From positions 2,859,899 to 2,923,898 of the forward strand of contig JACAXG010000025.1 in assembly GCA_018881555.1 (NCBI GenBank): a DNA stretch of 64,000 nt. The letters run 5' to 3'. The notes below the pieces were generated by a model that saw only the letters and a program-made list of their open reading frames with translations, searched no databases and had not been told where the DNA came from. A program made the translations under genes and the position numbers. This DNA is from Amblyornis subalaris. Taxonomy: Eukaryota; Chordata; Aves; Passeriformes; Ptilonorhynchidae. Shown in pieces: positions 16,401 through 28,740 of the stretch (the first letter of the stretch is position 1; each line of letters starts with the position of its first letter).

Positions 16401-19400
16401 ACCCATAGACGAAGCACCCGCAAGCACAGGCTCTCAACAGCTAGAAGCCAGTGTTTGCTGGGCTCCAAGCAGCCCCCCAGCTGAAATCCCTCAAGAAAAA
16501 AGCCTGCTTCTCTGACAGAGCAGGGAGCTGACCTGCAAGTAGAGCCACTTCTTGTCAGTTTCCTTGAGGCCACACTGTCCATGCTGGGCAGAACAAAGCC
16601 AGCGAGATTGAGGAGGTCCCGAATCATCTGGCCCTTGATGCTCACATCCAGTGGGGAGTTGGAGTGGAGGCTGCAGAGAGGAAGCATCACAGCAGTCTGA
16701 GTGCTAGTATGGAGGTGTCAAGCACCATGGCCCCGACATCAATCCCTGTATTATTACTGACCAGTAACACCAGCCTGTCCATTGTCTCATCGCAACCACC
16801 CATGAGACACTGAGAGAAAAATCCCAACAACAGCTCTTTGAAGGGGAGCTCCCTATCAGAAATAGTTACTTTTTCCCTCTCTTCCCAAATTTGCTAGAAA
16901 TAGGCAAATCCATCCCCAGAGACCTGTGTGGGACCTCTGTGTCCAGCTCAAGCCCCCCCACTCTTGCAGGCAGGAGAGGCCATGCCCAGTTACACTGCAG
17001 CTCCCGGCCTTCCCTGCACAGCCAATACCACATGGCCGGATGCCGTTAGGAAGCAAGGAACGGTGCACGAGGCAGTGGAACTGCTGACTCTCTCTGCCCA
17101 CGCAAAGAAATCTCTGCCATCACCCNTTCTGTACGTGACACATCCCTCCTTGGCCTTCCTTTTTTAACATACTCTTCCCTGGCTCTATCTGGAGCATGCC
17201 CAGCAAAGCTTTCTGAGCTGCAGATGGATGTTGCTTTCACAGACAGGGAGGACTTTGATTCCTGCAATCTGGAGAGGGAGGCTTCAAAGCCCACAGTCTT
17301 TCAGCACAGGGTACGGGGACATCACAAGCCAAACTCACTTTGTAGTAAAAGAAAGGCCATTATCCAACTCTGCCGCAGCTCAAAATCTGCTTTACCTTGG
17401 GGAAATGTTGACCTCTAAGATCCAGGGCTTGAGGTTTTCATCCAGCATGATATCAAACCCAAACAGCTCATGGCAACAATACGGTCGGCGCACGTACATC
17501 TTCACCAGGCTGTTCACGTAGGGCTCAGATCTGCAAGCCAGCGAAAAAACGCTTGTTTCCAACAGTCAGACAGCAGAGCTCTGGCTGTTCACAGCACATG
17601 CTGACAGTTCTGGAAGCATAATGCAGCCATGTGCTGTGGGAGTGGGTGGGCTGAGGGACTGACACAGGCTTGTGAGTGGCTGCTGCTGCACCGTGTATGG
17701 ATCCAGCATTGCATCCTGAGCATCCCTGCTCTGTCAGGCAGCATCCACCTCTGAATACAAGATTCATCCTGCACCAGGGACCATTCTCTCAGGCTCCCGG
17801 GCAAAGCAGGGGAGCGGGTGGCAAGCTGGGCAGTATTGGGTACACTGTGCCCTCCTGGCCTTCAGGCAGCTCAGGGAAANGTAAGGTCTATTTACCCAAT
17901 GCAGCTACTGCAGAATGAGCATAAGTAACAGAATGAAAGAAGGGATCCACAGAGAAATACTGAAGCCAACAGCGGTGACACCATTTCAATTAAGAGCAAA
18001 AGGACCAGGCTGAGAAAGGACTGGAGAGCCAGAGGGGCCAGGGTGCACCTCACAGCCACACAGAGCAAGGGGTGCCAGGACTCACGCAATGATGGTTTTG
18101 ATAACGATGTCCTTAATCTTCTCCCAGATGGCCTCACTATTAACTCCTTTCTGGGTCAGGTAACTCCAGAGAGCTTTGAGTGCCCTGGGAGAGAGAAAGC
18201 AAAGGAGGTAGCTCTTTAGCCCCTTGCTGCGGGTGACGAAAGCAACAGAGGGGAACCCTGACAACACTCTTTCCTGGCATGGCAATCCTCCTGCCATNCT
18301 CCAACCTCTCAGTTCCCAGTTGCTGTTCTCCCCAGCCTGGCCCCTGGTCTTGTAGGCCCAAGCTACTAGGAACATGAATCTGTCATAGACTTCTCTCAGC
18401 ACAGTCCCAAATTAGCACATGAGCAAGGTAAGTCAGGCCCAGATCTTCTCTTCCCTCCCCCTCCATGTTCTCAGCAACCCTCCCCTTTCTGCAGGCCTTC
18501 CCCTGCAGCACTGCAAAGCAGCTCAGCAGGAATTCAGCAAGACCCCAAAAATGTTTTAGCTAAAGCCACTTCACTGAGGCTTCAGGGATGGAAAAAATTT
18601 CTGAAAAATGTGGGTAGCTAGATGGTATGGGGGAGCATCTATGATTTTACAGGAGTTTCCCACACCACATCGAGTGCTGCAAGCTACCCTGACACTGAGC
18701 CAAGGATGCTCAGATATTTCTCAAGTGAGACCATGTGGCTAGTGGCCAGGAATCCAAAGGTCACGCTTCCTGCATACAAGATGGAGTGTATTACAGCCAT
18801 ACTTATCTTTAACATAAGAGCAGCCAGCTTTGACTTGCGTGCAAGTATGGAAAACCAACACAATTCCACCCCCACACAACTGCAGGAAGGAGGTAGTAGA
18901 CCCTACTAAAAACCCCATTGGAGGAACACTGTGTAGCAGGTCCACGTCTAAGCAATCTGACCACGGGAAAACACCTTCTGCAGCTCCCTTTGAAGCACAG
19001 TAGCCCTGTCCAGGCCGAGAATTGAGAACTCTATCCTGCACTATTTTTAAAAGGGTTCAAACACCGCCATGGAATCAGAAACAAGTGCCCGGGGCTTGCA
19101 TCCATTCACCCATGGGACAGCAGGGAATGGGAACTTCTGCAAGACTGCAGCCCTCTTCCCAAAGGCCTAGAAATGGCACCACTGCTCCTACTCCCACTGA
19201 GTAGCACATAAATTAANGGTTCCGAACCAGGGCTGTCCCCTTCTCTGCCTCCCCAGCAAAATCAAGAGTGAGTTGGGCAGAAGCTCCCATCTAGCCAATT
19301 TAAGCATTACAATTACCCATTCAATTTCTAACAGCAAAACCAATCAGCAAAACCAGCTCTGCTTTAACCACATCCCATCACCCCCACAACAGAGGAAGGG

Positions 19401-22400
19401 GATGAATGAGCAGAGATGAGTGCAGCATTGGAAGCAGGGAATGGCACAGACACAGGCAGGATGAACAGCAACTAAAGCTTGAGCAGCAGTGGACAGGATG
19501 AGTCACAAGCCAAGGTGACCATCCAGATTCCATTGACACTAACTCACGCTAAAATCACTCTGCTTTTTCAGTTTCCCAAGAGGGAGCAGATGATACAGAA
19601 AGCAAGTTCAAGTTTTGGGTAAGAATACTGAAAAAAGTCTCACTTAACAGGAAATAGAGCGGCCTTGTGCCCTAAAAGCAGCACCTACCATTTGTGTCCC
19701 TGACAAGCAGTCTCATCTGAGTTGGACTTGTACTCCGTGTTCTTCTTGTTCACACTGTAGTTGGTCAAGTGCATGAACTTGTTGCCAAGGCTCTCCATGG
19801 AGGAGGAGTATCTGGAGGAGGCAATAGGAGCATAAGCAGTCCAAGACTGAACTGGCTGTCCCCAGGCCCATGAGGCAGGCACAGACTCCGTTCTCATCTC
19901 AAACTACCCTCAGCCATCCACCAGCCCTGCTGCCTGGACCTCTCTTTCCCCACACACCCAGAGCTGATGGGACAAAACATGAGACAAAACAGGCTGCCTT
20001 GGGACAGTGGAACACAATCCCACCCTCACAGCATGTCCTTAGGAAAAAGCCAGAGCATCAGTGAGCAGAAACACTGATGGAACTGCAGCAGCCTGAGGCA
20101 ATACAATGAACACTGAACAAAATCCCTCAGTTTCTAGCATGCCAGCTTTTATGCAGAATGAAGCACAGACAACATATTTCAAGAACTGCTTTACACTGAG
20201 CTGATTTTGCATTGAGAAAGGTGGATGTAGGCAGCATCCTCTCACATTCCCTTTCAACACTGTCATCTGCAGCGACCCCGTGTGNTTCCACACTGCTTCT
20301 TAAGCAAGAAAGATACAGCTTCAAGCATCACCATACAAGGGATGACTCCCTCCTGCCCCAGCCGAGGTGGGTACCACAGCCACACAGCCTCCAGCACCAC
20401 TCTCCTGCACAACCTACTTGCAGCTGGCAAAGCGAACCAATCCATCCTTGAACAGGTAGACCCTGAGGGGATCGTAACAAGTGACGTAAACGTAGATCCT
20501 CAGGTCAAACTTCTTCCCGCCAATGAGGTAGGGTTTGTGCAGATATCTGCAGAGGGAAGTAAGCACCTAAGGGTTATGATTTTCATGTGCAGGACCATCT
20601 CTAACCCCCAACTCAGAAGGCTTGGCAAAACAAGGGATCAATGCAGAAGCCTTTTTGCACAGCATTTCCAAATTAATCGCATCACAGTCAAAATGAGAGA
20701 AAGCGCAGCTCTCCCATTCATGAGGAGTTTCTGCAGCACGTAAGAAGTGTTCCCTTCTGCTCAGTTCCATTTTGAAGAGATCTTCCGCAGCTCTAAGGCA
20801 CAGTAGCTTTTCNACACCCACAACACTGATCACAATATTCAGGAACATCTAAGACATACAGTACACCACAGATGGTCTGGTACAGTGAGAAGAAACACTT
20901 GGATATTTTAATCCAAATCATTTGATTATTCATCCCAGAAGTTCATGATTTTCCGTAGGAGAGTTTATCTCTTTGCATGGGAAGTGGACAGGGATAACAA
21001 ACAAGTAATCANAGCAGTTCCCTGTCTGCCAAACACTGCACAGTTTTCCTGCCCTCACAAGAATCTTCCCAGAAAGCAACCTCAAACCAAGATGAGCTAT
21101 TCCACTTTTCTACAGAAGGGGAAGAAGATTGAGAACTCTATTATTTCAAGAAAATCCTTTGACCAACATCTACACATACTGAGGCTCTTATTGAACCACT
21201 CTAACGTGGATAAGAACAAATCTTTGACAACTGCCACCTCTTCCCTGGGACATTTCTTCCCACTGTGCTTGTGTGAACTGGATAAGGTTTGTTTGTCTCC
21301 AAATATGCCAAACCCCAGAGTACAGAGCAGTGGGAGCCAGATCACAGCAGAGCTGAAGCTGTCCACCTGCCAGACAGAAGCTCCAGAAAGCCCATGAAGG
21401 CAATTTGTGTCTGGGACTTCAAATATCTACACAGAGATGGCAGCACTCCAGCAAGTCCAACTGTAGCTGACGGAGCCAGTCTTCCAGCAGCAGGACACCC
21501 AGGCAGTCTCCAGAGATATCTCCAGATGCAAATCAGGCACTTCTTCTCTGCCATACAGTAGCAGGAGCCCAGAAATGGCCAGAGATAACAGACACTAGGA
21601 GGTTTCAGGCTGTGGGTCAACCTTGGGTTTATCTTCACTCACCTCTGTACTAGCAGCGGTCTCCTTTTGGGGAGCTGGCTCCATTTGTGGATGACCTGGA
21701 TACCAATGCCTCTTGCTGATGCTGGCTGCAAAACACAAGCAAAAAAGAATCAGATCTTCTCCCCACAGCTANAGTAGGAAAGAGGACTGAGCTCTGCTTT
21801 ACACTTACTGGTTTCACAATCCATTTCTGTCGGCTGGCTCCTTCCTCCCATGCTTTCCTGAGTAANTTGATGTCCTGGGGCAGGATGAAGGACTGAGGGA
21901 AGAAGTTAAACTCCTTTTTCCCACAGCGAGCCTGCATCTTCAACAGGTTGCGCCACAGACGGTCCTTTCTCCCAATTTGAAATGAACCAGGGAAGTGGTT
22001 TAGCTGGAAAGGAACACAGATGCTATGAGATCTCCTTGCTTCCCCAACTCCTCGCCCACCCCTTCCTGCTCCCTGGGCAGAGGATACATCCTTTCTGAAT
22101 ACAGAGCAGGGTGACATTCTTTACTCCCCTCTCAGTATTGCACCCAAATTGATTCCACCTGCTCCTGAAGCTTTGCAGGGACAAACCACATAGTTTAGTG
22201 CATCACAGCTCTCCAGAAAAAGCACGTACTTATGATAGATACCAAACCTTTGGTCCCTTGCAGTTCCCCAAGCCATGAGCCACACCTGACTGTTTTGTGA
22301 TCTGAATAAGCTACATCCCCTTTGCTGCACTGGCAGGGAGGGCACTGTCCCTACCCTTCAGTTCTGCCAGAAGGACTGCTTTAAGCAGCAANGACTGAAT

Positions 22401-25400
22401 TTAGAGAAGCTCACAAATAAACACAATTTGGCTACAGCCTCAGTCTGTACAAGAGCCACCCTCACAGCAGAGATGCTCATCCAGCTGCACCTGGAGTCTC
22501 CTGGACTCCTCTCCCAGTTCTGGAATGGACACTGCAGGGACAGCCTGCACAGTAAACACCTGGCCCTGAGGAGAGGGGCACCCAAGTTGCTTCCAACACA
22601 CTCTCCATGCACATGAAAGAGGTCAGCCCAAAACATCCCTTACCTTTTGGTGCTCCCTGATGGCTTTGAAGCTGGCAGATTTCATGTGGTGGCCCCAGCA
22701 ACCCAGCCAGTCATTGCTTTCTGCAGGAAACCAGAAAAGTCCATGATTGAGTATCCTGCCACTCACAATGCCCTCTCAACCCACAGCACCCCATCTCCTG
22801 GGGCTAGCAGAAGCATGCCAGGGATGCTGCACGGCTATAGCACAAAGCACTCATACTGGCTACTGTGAAGCTGCCAAAGCAAGGGCTTTGAGTGGCATCC
22901 AGTTAACCAAGTGGGTCATATCCTTGCAAACATGACTATTGCAAGGACCTGAGGAGGCACAGGGTCAAAGGAATGGCTTTAATTCCCCAGCACCCTGACT
23001 TCTCTACTTTACAGCTGCCAACGAAGCAGTTGGCTAATCAGTGCTGCACTGCAGAGGGACATGTAGGATGTCAAAACTTCTTAGGACTTGCTCTGCCCTC
23101 CGTGTCTCATTATAGCCCCAAAATAGTCTGTGCAGAGGTCTCCTGATACATGCAGAAGCCCCATAAATACTTCCAGGAGATTGCATTCCAGAGTACGGAT
23201 CATAGCTGCAAGTGCTCAGCACTTCTCCTACACATCTCTTCAGTGACAAGATTCCCAACCTTGAGAACTCTGGCTAAGGCCAGAGAAGATGACCTTCTCC
23301 TCAGTACCTGGGGACAAGGAGCAGCAGTGCTGGGCCTGGCACTAGATGAGGGCCAGCCTCCTCAGAGTGGCAAGCTAGAGCAAAGATGCCCCATGTCTGC
23401 CTCAGCTCCTGACAGCCCAGGAGCAAGTAAGTCCTTGTGGTCTATGCCAGGGACAAGCCAAGAGGAGATCAGGCCCTGTCAGGACCCACAGACTTTGGAC
23501 AGTGCAGGTCAGACAGACAAAAATGTGAACCCAGCATCCTGTAGTGCCAAGCCTGTATTGCTTATGCTCTGTTCTTTGTAGGTGTTCTGTCCACTAGTCC
23601 CCACAGGCTGGGGGCGAGGAAGGACACGATGTTGTCTCCCCCAACTTACTTTTGCTAACTCTGAAGTGGGACCTGCCAATGGTTTGCTTCACTATGTTAG
23701 GTGTGACTCTGCACATTTTCCATCGCAGCAGCTTCCTCTGCTCCCAAGGCAGCTTTTCCACTAGGAAGGCAAAAAGTTAAGGACTGAAGAAAAACAAACA
23801 TAATACTTGGATTTTCTACAGCTGCAAAATTCTTATTTGCTGCACAGGCACCAGGCCTGTAGAGGAGGCTGTGTAGCCCCTGCTGCAGAACCATCATGGA
23901 GAAGAAGACTCTACAGCTGGGGGAGATCCAGGACATTGGAACATTCAGTGGCAGCCTGAGTCATGCTCCAGACTATGGAAGCAGTGCAATTTACTCCAGT
24001 CCTTTGGATCTCACAGCAGTGCTGGGTCTCATCATGGGAAGGGTTAAGAGCAGCCACTGCCAGCCAGCTCCAGGCTGTGTGCTGGCACCACTTGCTATCT
24101 AATAATGGGCTGGCCACTCTCACCCTGTGCGACAACAGACNCTGGCTCACCTTTCTCATCCCGAGTACTGAAGTAGATAGTTGGAGGCACATTAGGGAAT
24201 AAACTGCAGACAAGAGCTGGTTTAAGCACTTTCTCCTGAGCCTCAGCAGGCTGGGCCAGGCACTTGATGCAATTCCTAGGAAAGATGAAGCAGTAGGCAG
24301 CTGACTAAAAGTGAAAAGTAGCAAAGGAAGGGGGAAGCCGGAAGGAGCCTTAATCCAGGTATCAGGAATTTGCACCATCATTGCAATGTGGTGCAAGCAA
24401 TGGGCACTAAGGTCAGTAATTCAGTCTGCAGCAATGAGGGGGTGAGTCTGCAATGAATGCACATACCAAGTAACCACCGTGGGGTTTGTGATTTGGTGGG
24501 GCAAGGAGTGGAGTTTTTTACGTGACAAACCCTCTCACCTTGTCCAAGGGAACAAGGGGTGGAGATCGTAATACATATGATTTAACTGTTGCAATCGTCT
24601 TGGTTTTGCTGTGTTGGAGGAAGAGGGATGGAGTTTTACCCACTGTATGTACACCTTACCACAGCAAGCCCCAATACCTGGAAGGACGGGCAGAATTTGT
24701 AATGTATCTATAAGGTTGTGATGAAGTGAAAAGTAGAGTTTGCAGTGAATGTATATTCAAATATATGCCACTTCCAGCCAGTGGAAGAAGCCACACCAGA
24801 GCAATCCACTAAGGAACAAAGAGCAGCAAAAGAAAAGGAATGATAACACACTGTCCTCATTCCTGCAGGCCACCCCTTGCCTCACTGAAGGGACTGAGTG
24901 TGGCCAGTGGCAAAAGGATTGGAGGCCAGGATAGGGGAAGATGAGGTGTTTTCTCTGAGTCCTTGTATGTTTTCTTTTCTTTTCAGTACCAGAATCAATA
25001 ATTAAAAGTTTGTTAATTGGCGAAGGATTATATTGGCTAACATTCTCTGGCACAAAACTGGTTTTGCCCACAACAAACTGAAGGCAGGAGACAGCTGCAA
25101 AGATTAAGGCCAGGCCAGCACACAGCCTGCACAGAAAAGTGGCCACAATCTCTTCCTCCTTGCTGCAAGAGGCATTTGGCCCAAGCACTGCTTCCCCCAT
25201 CTGCCCCAGAGGCCAACCAGACACATCCTGCCAGAAACAGCTGCTGGGCCAGTTTACATCACCTCTGCCTGACTTTCACAACCACATGTGCACATCCAGA
25301 GCCCTGCAGCACCCTGAGGCTCCACACTCGCTCACAGGAAACTTTGTCTCCCAGGTTAGTGATGACACAAAGGGAAGCAGCAAGTTGTTGGGCAAACTTG

Positions 25401-28400
25401 AGGCAGCCCTGGTGCAAGACCAGCTCCCACTGCTGGATGGGCAAGAACAGGTCCAACAAAGGTCAGCCAGGAGTCATGGAGGCAGGGCTCAGATGACCAC
25501 AGGCTGATCAGTCCTCCCCAGAGAAAGAATCTCCCAAAAGCTAAAGAAAAACCCAGGCTCCAGCACCTGTTTCTAGGATGCAATGCTAAGAACAAAACTC
25601 CGAGGAGCTTTTGCAATCTCNGGCCCAGGACGCCTCCACTCTGCTTCATCTGCCAGGCAATGACACTGCAAGAGCACTATTTAATCCAGTAAACCTAACC
25701 CAGCAACTGGCAGTGCTAGTGAAATTAAGACCCCTGTTTTGCTGCAGTGGATGCACCCTTAGCACTTTACAGGCTGCTGTCTGTAGCAAGAGAGGTAGTT
25801 CTAGTCTGCAAGGTAGCAAGGAAACTTGCTTTGGCTGGGACATCTGTTCCTACCTTCACTCCACATGCTACCATCTCCTCTGTCACCATGGAGGGCAAAG
25901 ATGACAATCACAGAATAAGCTGAGTTGGAAGGGACCCACAAGGATCATCGAGTCCAACTCCTGGCCCTGCACAGGACCATTCCCAAGAGTCACACCATGT
26001 GCCTGAGAGTATTGTCCAAACATTTCCTNAACTCTTTTAGGCTTGGTGCTGTGACCACTTCCCTGGGGAGCCTGTTCCAGTGCTCAGCCACCCTCTGGGC
26101 GAAGAACCTTTTTCTAATATCCAACCTAAACCTCCCTGACACAACATCAGGCCATTCCCTCAGGTCGTGGGGCAAGTCTGGACAAACATGCCAAGTTCAA
26201 CGCACTGTTTACAGCTACTAACCTGGATACAAGAGTCATGGAGCCACTGGACGACACGCCAGCATCAGAGGAAGCATCGGAGTCACCTGCAGGAGGGGAC
26301 AAACTCAGGTTCTGTCTCTGTGAGGAGTGAATGCACACAGAGTTAGGGAGAGAAGACAGAAAACAAATGCTCCAGGGAACAGAGCTTTCCAGCTGCCCCA
26401 AATCCTGGGATCTTGGGTTTTGCCCACTAATTGGTGGTGTAAAAAGCAGGGAAGGTGGCAGAGCTGACAGCCCTGGACAGAGAGGAGAAGGGTAAATTCT
26501 GGAGGACAGCGGTGAGCCCTAGCTTGCTCCCCAAAGGAACCCATGCAGTTCCTCCTTGCTGTTATATCACTTTTGGGTTCTGCGCATCCTGAAATGACAG
26601 CATGAATGTAAGACAGGAGGGCAGCTGTGCTCACGCCCAGCTCCCTGACAGCCCCTGCACTCCTCACTTTGAGGCACAGAGCACAGCCATCCCTGGAGAA
26701 CCAGCACTCACTGTCCTCATACTCCTCCTGACTGCAGCTCTCGTCCAGGCCATCAGGAAGTTCTTCCTCTGCTTCATCCTGGGGATGGCTTGGCTCCAGC
26801 AGCAAATGTTCAGCAGTGGCACTGGGACAAAGGACATCACATCAGAAGGAATGGCACATGCTTTCTGGGGCTAAAAGACCAAAAGGCAGCATGAGATAAT
26901 GTGGGCAGGGGAGTGAGGGCACTGCCCTCTCCAGTGCTGATGTACAAGCACTCATCCCAAGCTAGTAAGATGGAGAGGCCACAGAGCATGCTGAGAAGGA
27001 ACATGTTCCAGAGCAGCTAGAAAGAGAGGAACAAGGACATCCTCTCCCAGCAGGAGCTCTGTGTCCTTGTAGCCTCCCTATCCTGCATCAGCTCTGCATT
27101 CATTTATGAACCCATGTCTCTGACTAGGAAGGCCTGGCTCAACAGCAGGCTTCACTTAACATATGTGAAGAGCTTACCACTGCAGGCAGGGCCCCATGAC
27201 TGTGGAGAACAAGCTAGAAATGCCACACAGTAATTCCAGGCTGTGGTTGAAGTAGAAGGTGGAACGGCTTGGAGTCATCCCAAGTGCCCGTGTCAAGCCG
27301 GGGGTAGCAGGAAGGCTCCCCACACACCAGGATGCCGCAGTTGCACTTTGCTCAGGGACACAGCCCATGGTTATGCTTATGGCCACCCCTAGTGCCCACA
27401 GTGCATCCGCTCCCAACACACAGAGACACGATGGCCAGCCCAGCACATCCCGCCACAGCCTCCCTCCTCCTACTGCCTCTACTTACTCAGGCTTTCCTGG
27501 GACCACAGCCTGGGCCTGTTTCTCCTCTTTGTCCAGTTGGATGGTGGACATCTGTGCTGCCACTTCAGAGACACCGGTGAGGTGCGGAGGCGCTGTTCTT
27601 GCCAGCCGGTCCCTGCCACACAGGGGGCTCGGCATGCCCGCGGGACGGCCGCCGCTGCCAGCGCGCGAGGCCAAGGGACGGGTGCTGATCCGCTTGGTGC
27701 AGGCTGTGGCACCACAGGTGCCCATAAGGCTCCAGTTACTGTTAAGGCGATGACTCCCCAGCTCCAAGTTCAGGGGAGCGATGGGTTCTTTTGGGGTGAT
27801 CTGTGCTCCAATGTGTTGCCTCCTCCTGCTGTTCCAGTTGGACAGGCTGCCCACATTTGTAAGGCCAGAACTTTTAACTTGGCACCGTAAGTCCTTGCGG
27901 GTGGCAGCCTGACTGGGTAGCTGCTGCACAGCCTTCAGGAGGCTCTTCTCTGGCTCCTTCTTTTTTGAGCTGTGAAGTCTCCCCTCAGTGTCCTCCCACG
28001 AGCACTGGTCCTTCCTGAGGATCACACTGCTTGGCACAGGGGTAAGGGAGAGGACTGCAGTTTGCTCCAACTCTGGTTTGTTCGTCACTGCTCTGTTGAT
28101 CAGGCTGCTAGGGAAGCTGCTTCCACTGTCTCCGGAGTGCGGCCGCGAGGCAGCAGGAAAACTCCGTGCATTTTCCACCTTTTTGATCTCCAGTGACTCC
28201 AGAAAAGGCACTTTAGCACTGCTTGGCCATAGGAAGGAGCTGTTATTGAGCACTGGTCTATAGGAGCTGGCAGCCTGCTGACCTGAGCTGAGGGTAGAGC
28301 CTTTGACCCCAGTCCCAGAGCGCTCCTCTGCCAGCAGGCAGGGCTCCATCAGCAAGGAAGACATCGCCCTTCCCGTGACAGAGCCAGTGTGTGAAGGGCT

Positions 28401-28676
28401 TCGGAGGGTGTCTTCAGTGGGCTGTGCATGGCATAGCGATGGTGAGCACAAGAAGCAGGATTGCTGCAGAGGGATCCCTGAGGGCAGCAGGATGCGATCC
28501 TGGAAAGCACTCACATACTTCTTCTCTAAATTCCAGACGGGTTTTGCCTGCTGCTGAGCGAGGCGCCAGGCCCAGCACGGCTGAGATCTTTCTGCCGGAA
28601 GGGTGCCTGACTTGAGCCCAACCCTCTTCTCCTGTTTGGGGCCCAGATTAGCATGGTCTGGTCCTGCAGAGGCCAT
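10435..28676 (-). CDS. TTLL4: Tubulin polyglutamylase (tubulin tyrosine ligase-like 4)
   Basis: Coding exons: 28676-27487 (start MASAGPDH), 26821-26712, 26286-26223, 24275-24151, 23760-23650, 22720-22644, 22003-21809, 21725-21643, 20546-20418, 19811-19689, 18184-18086, 17530-17396, 16670-16533, 14766-14664, 14108-13898, 11658-11588, 10970-10918, then tentatively 10730-10681, 10625-10587 and 10532-10435 (TGA). All phases agree; about 1067 aa (human, recalled, about 1199). The long first exon is a low-complexity N-terminus. An acidic linker precedes [11 protein letters not shown], and the TTL ATP-grasp domain follows: [41 protein letters not shown], and [16 protein letters not shown] followed by LEVNISP. 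The family adds the first glutamate to tubulin and nucleosome assembly proteins using ATP. The C-terminal helical region has [21 protein letters not shown]. The last three exons rest on phase and weak similarity ([13 protein letters not shown]); the rest is firm. n occurs inside exons at 14760 and 21866. Confidence 0.93.
24430..24760. repeat. Degenerate direct repeat, unit about 115 bp, about three copies, in TTLL4 intron 3
   Basis: Similar blocks recur about every 115 bp. Segments near 24483-24520 and 24601-24642 share a GT/GGAG-rich core ending GGAGTTTT. Segments near 24570 and 24698 share GTAATRYAT-like sequence, with a weaker third copy to about 24760. It could be an old minisatellite or the repeated part of a decayed LTR. 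Family unknown. Confidence 0.35.
25906..26175 (-). mobile_element. CR1 LINE, 5'-truncated 3' end, in TTLL4 intron 3
   Basis: The plus strand reads AATCACAGAATAAGCTGAG followed by TTGGAAGGGACC and ATCGAGTCCAACTCC, the reverse complement of the characteristic avian CR1 3' end. The minus-strand frame 26175-25990 encodes the usual tail of the CR1 reverse-transcriptase ORF ([14 protein letters not shown]). Only about 270 bp remain, as expected for CR1 5' truncation. One n (26030) falls inside it. It lies in the same sense as TTLL4, starting 48 bp below the donor of exon 26286-26223. Confidence 0.93.
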
Positions 28677-28740
28677 GTAGAGCCATAGCATGTGAGGCAC
28701 AAGCAAGTCAGTCATCTACAGCAGCATCTTTGCTGGCCTG

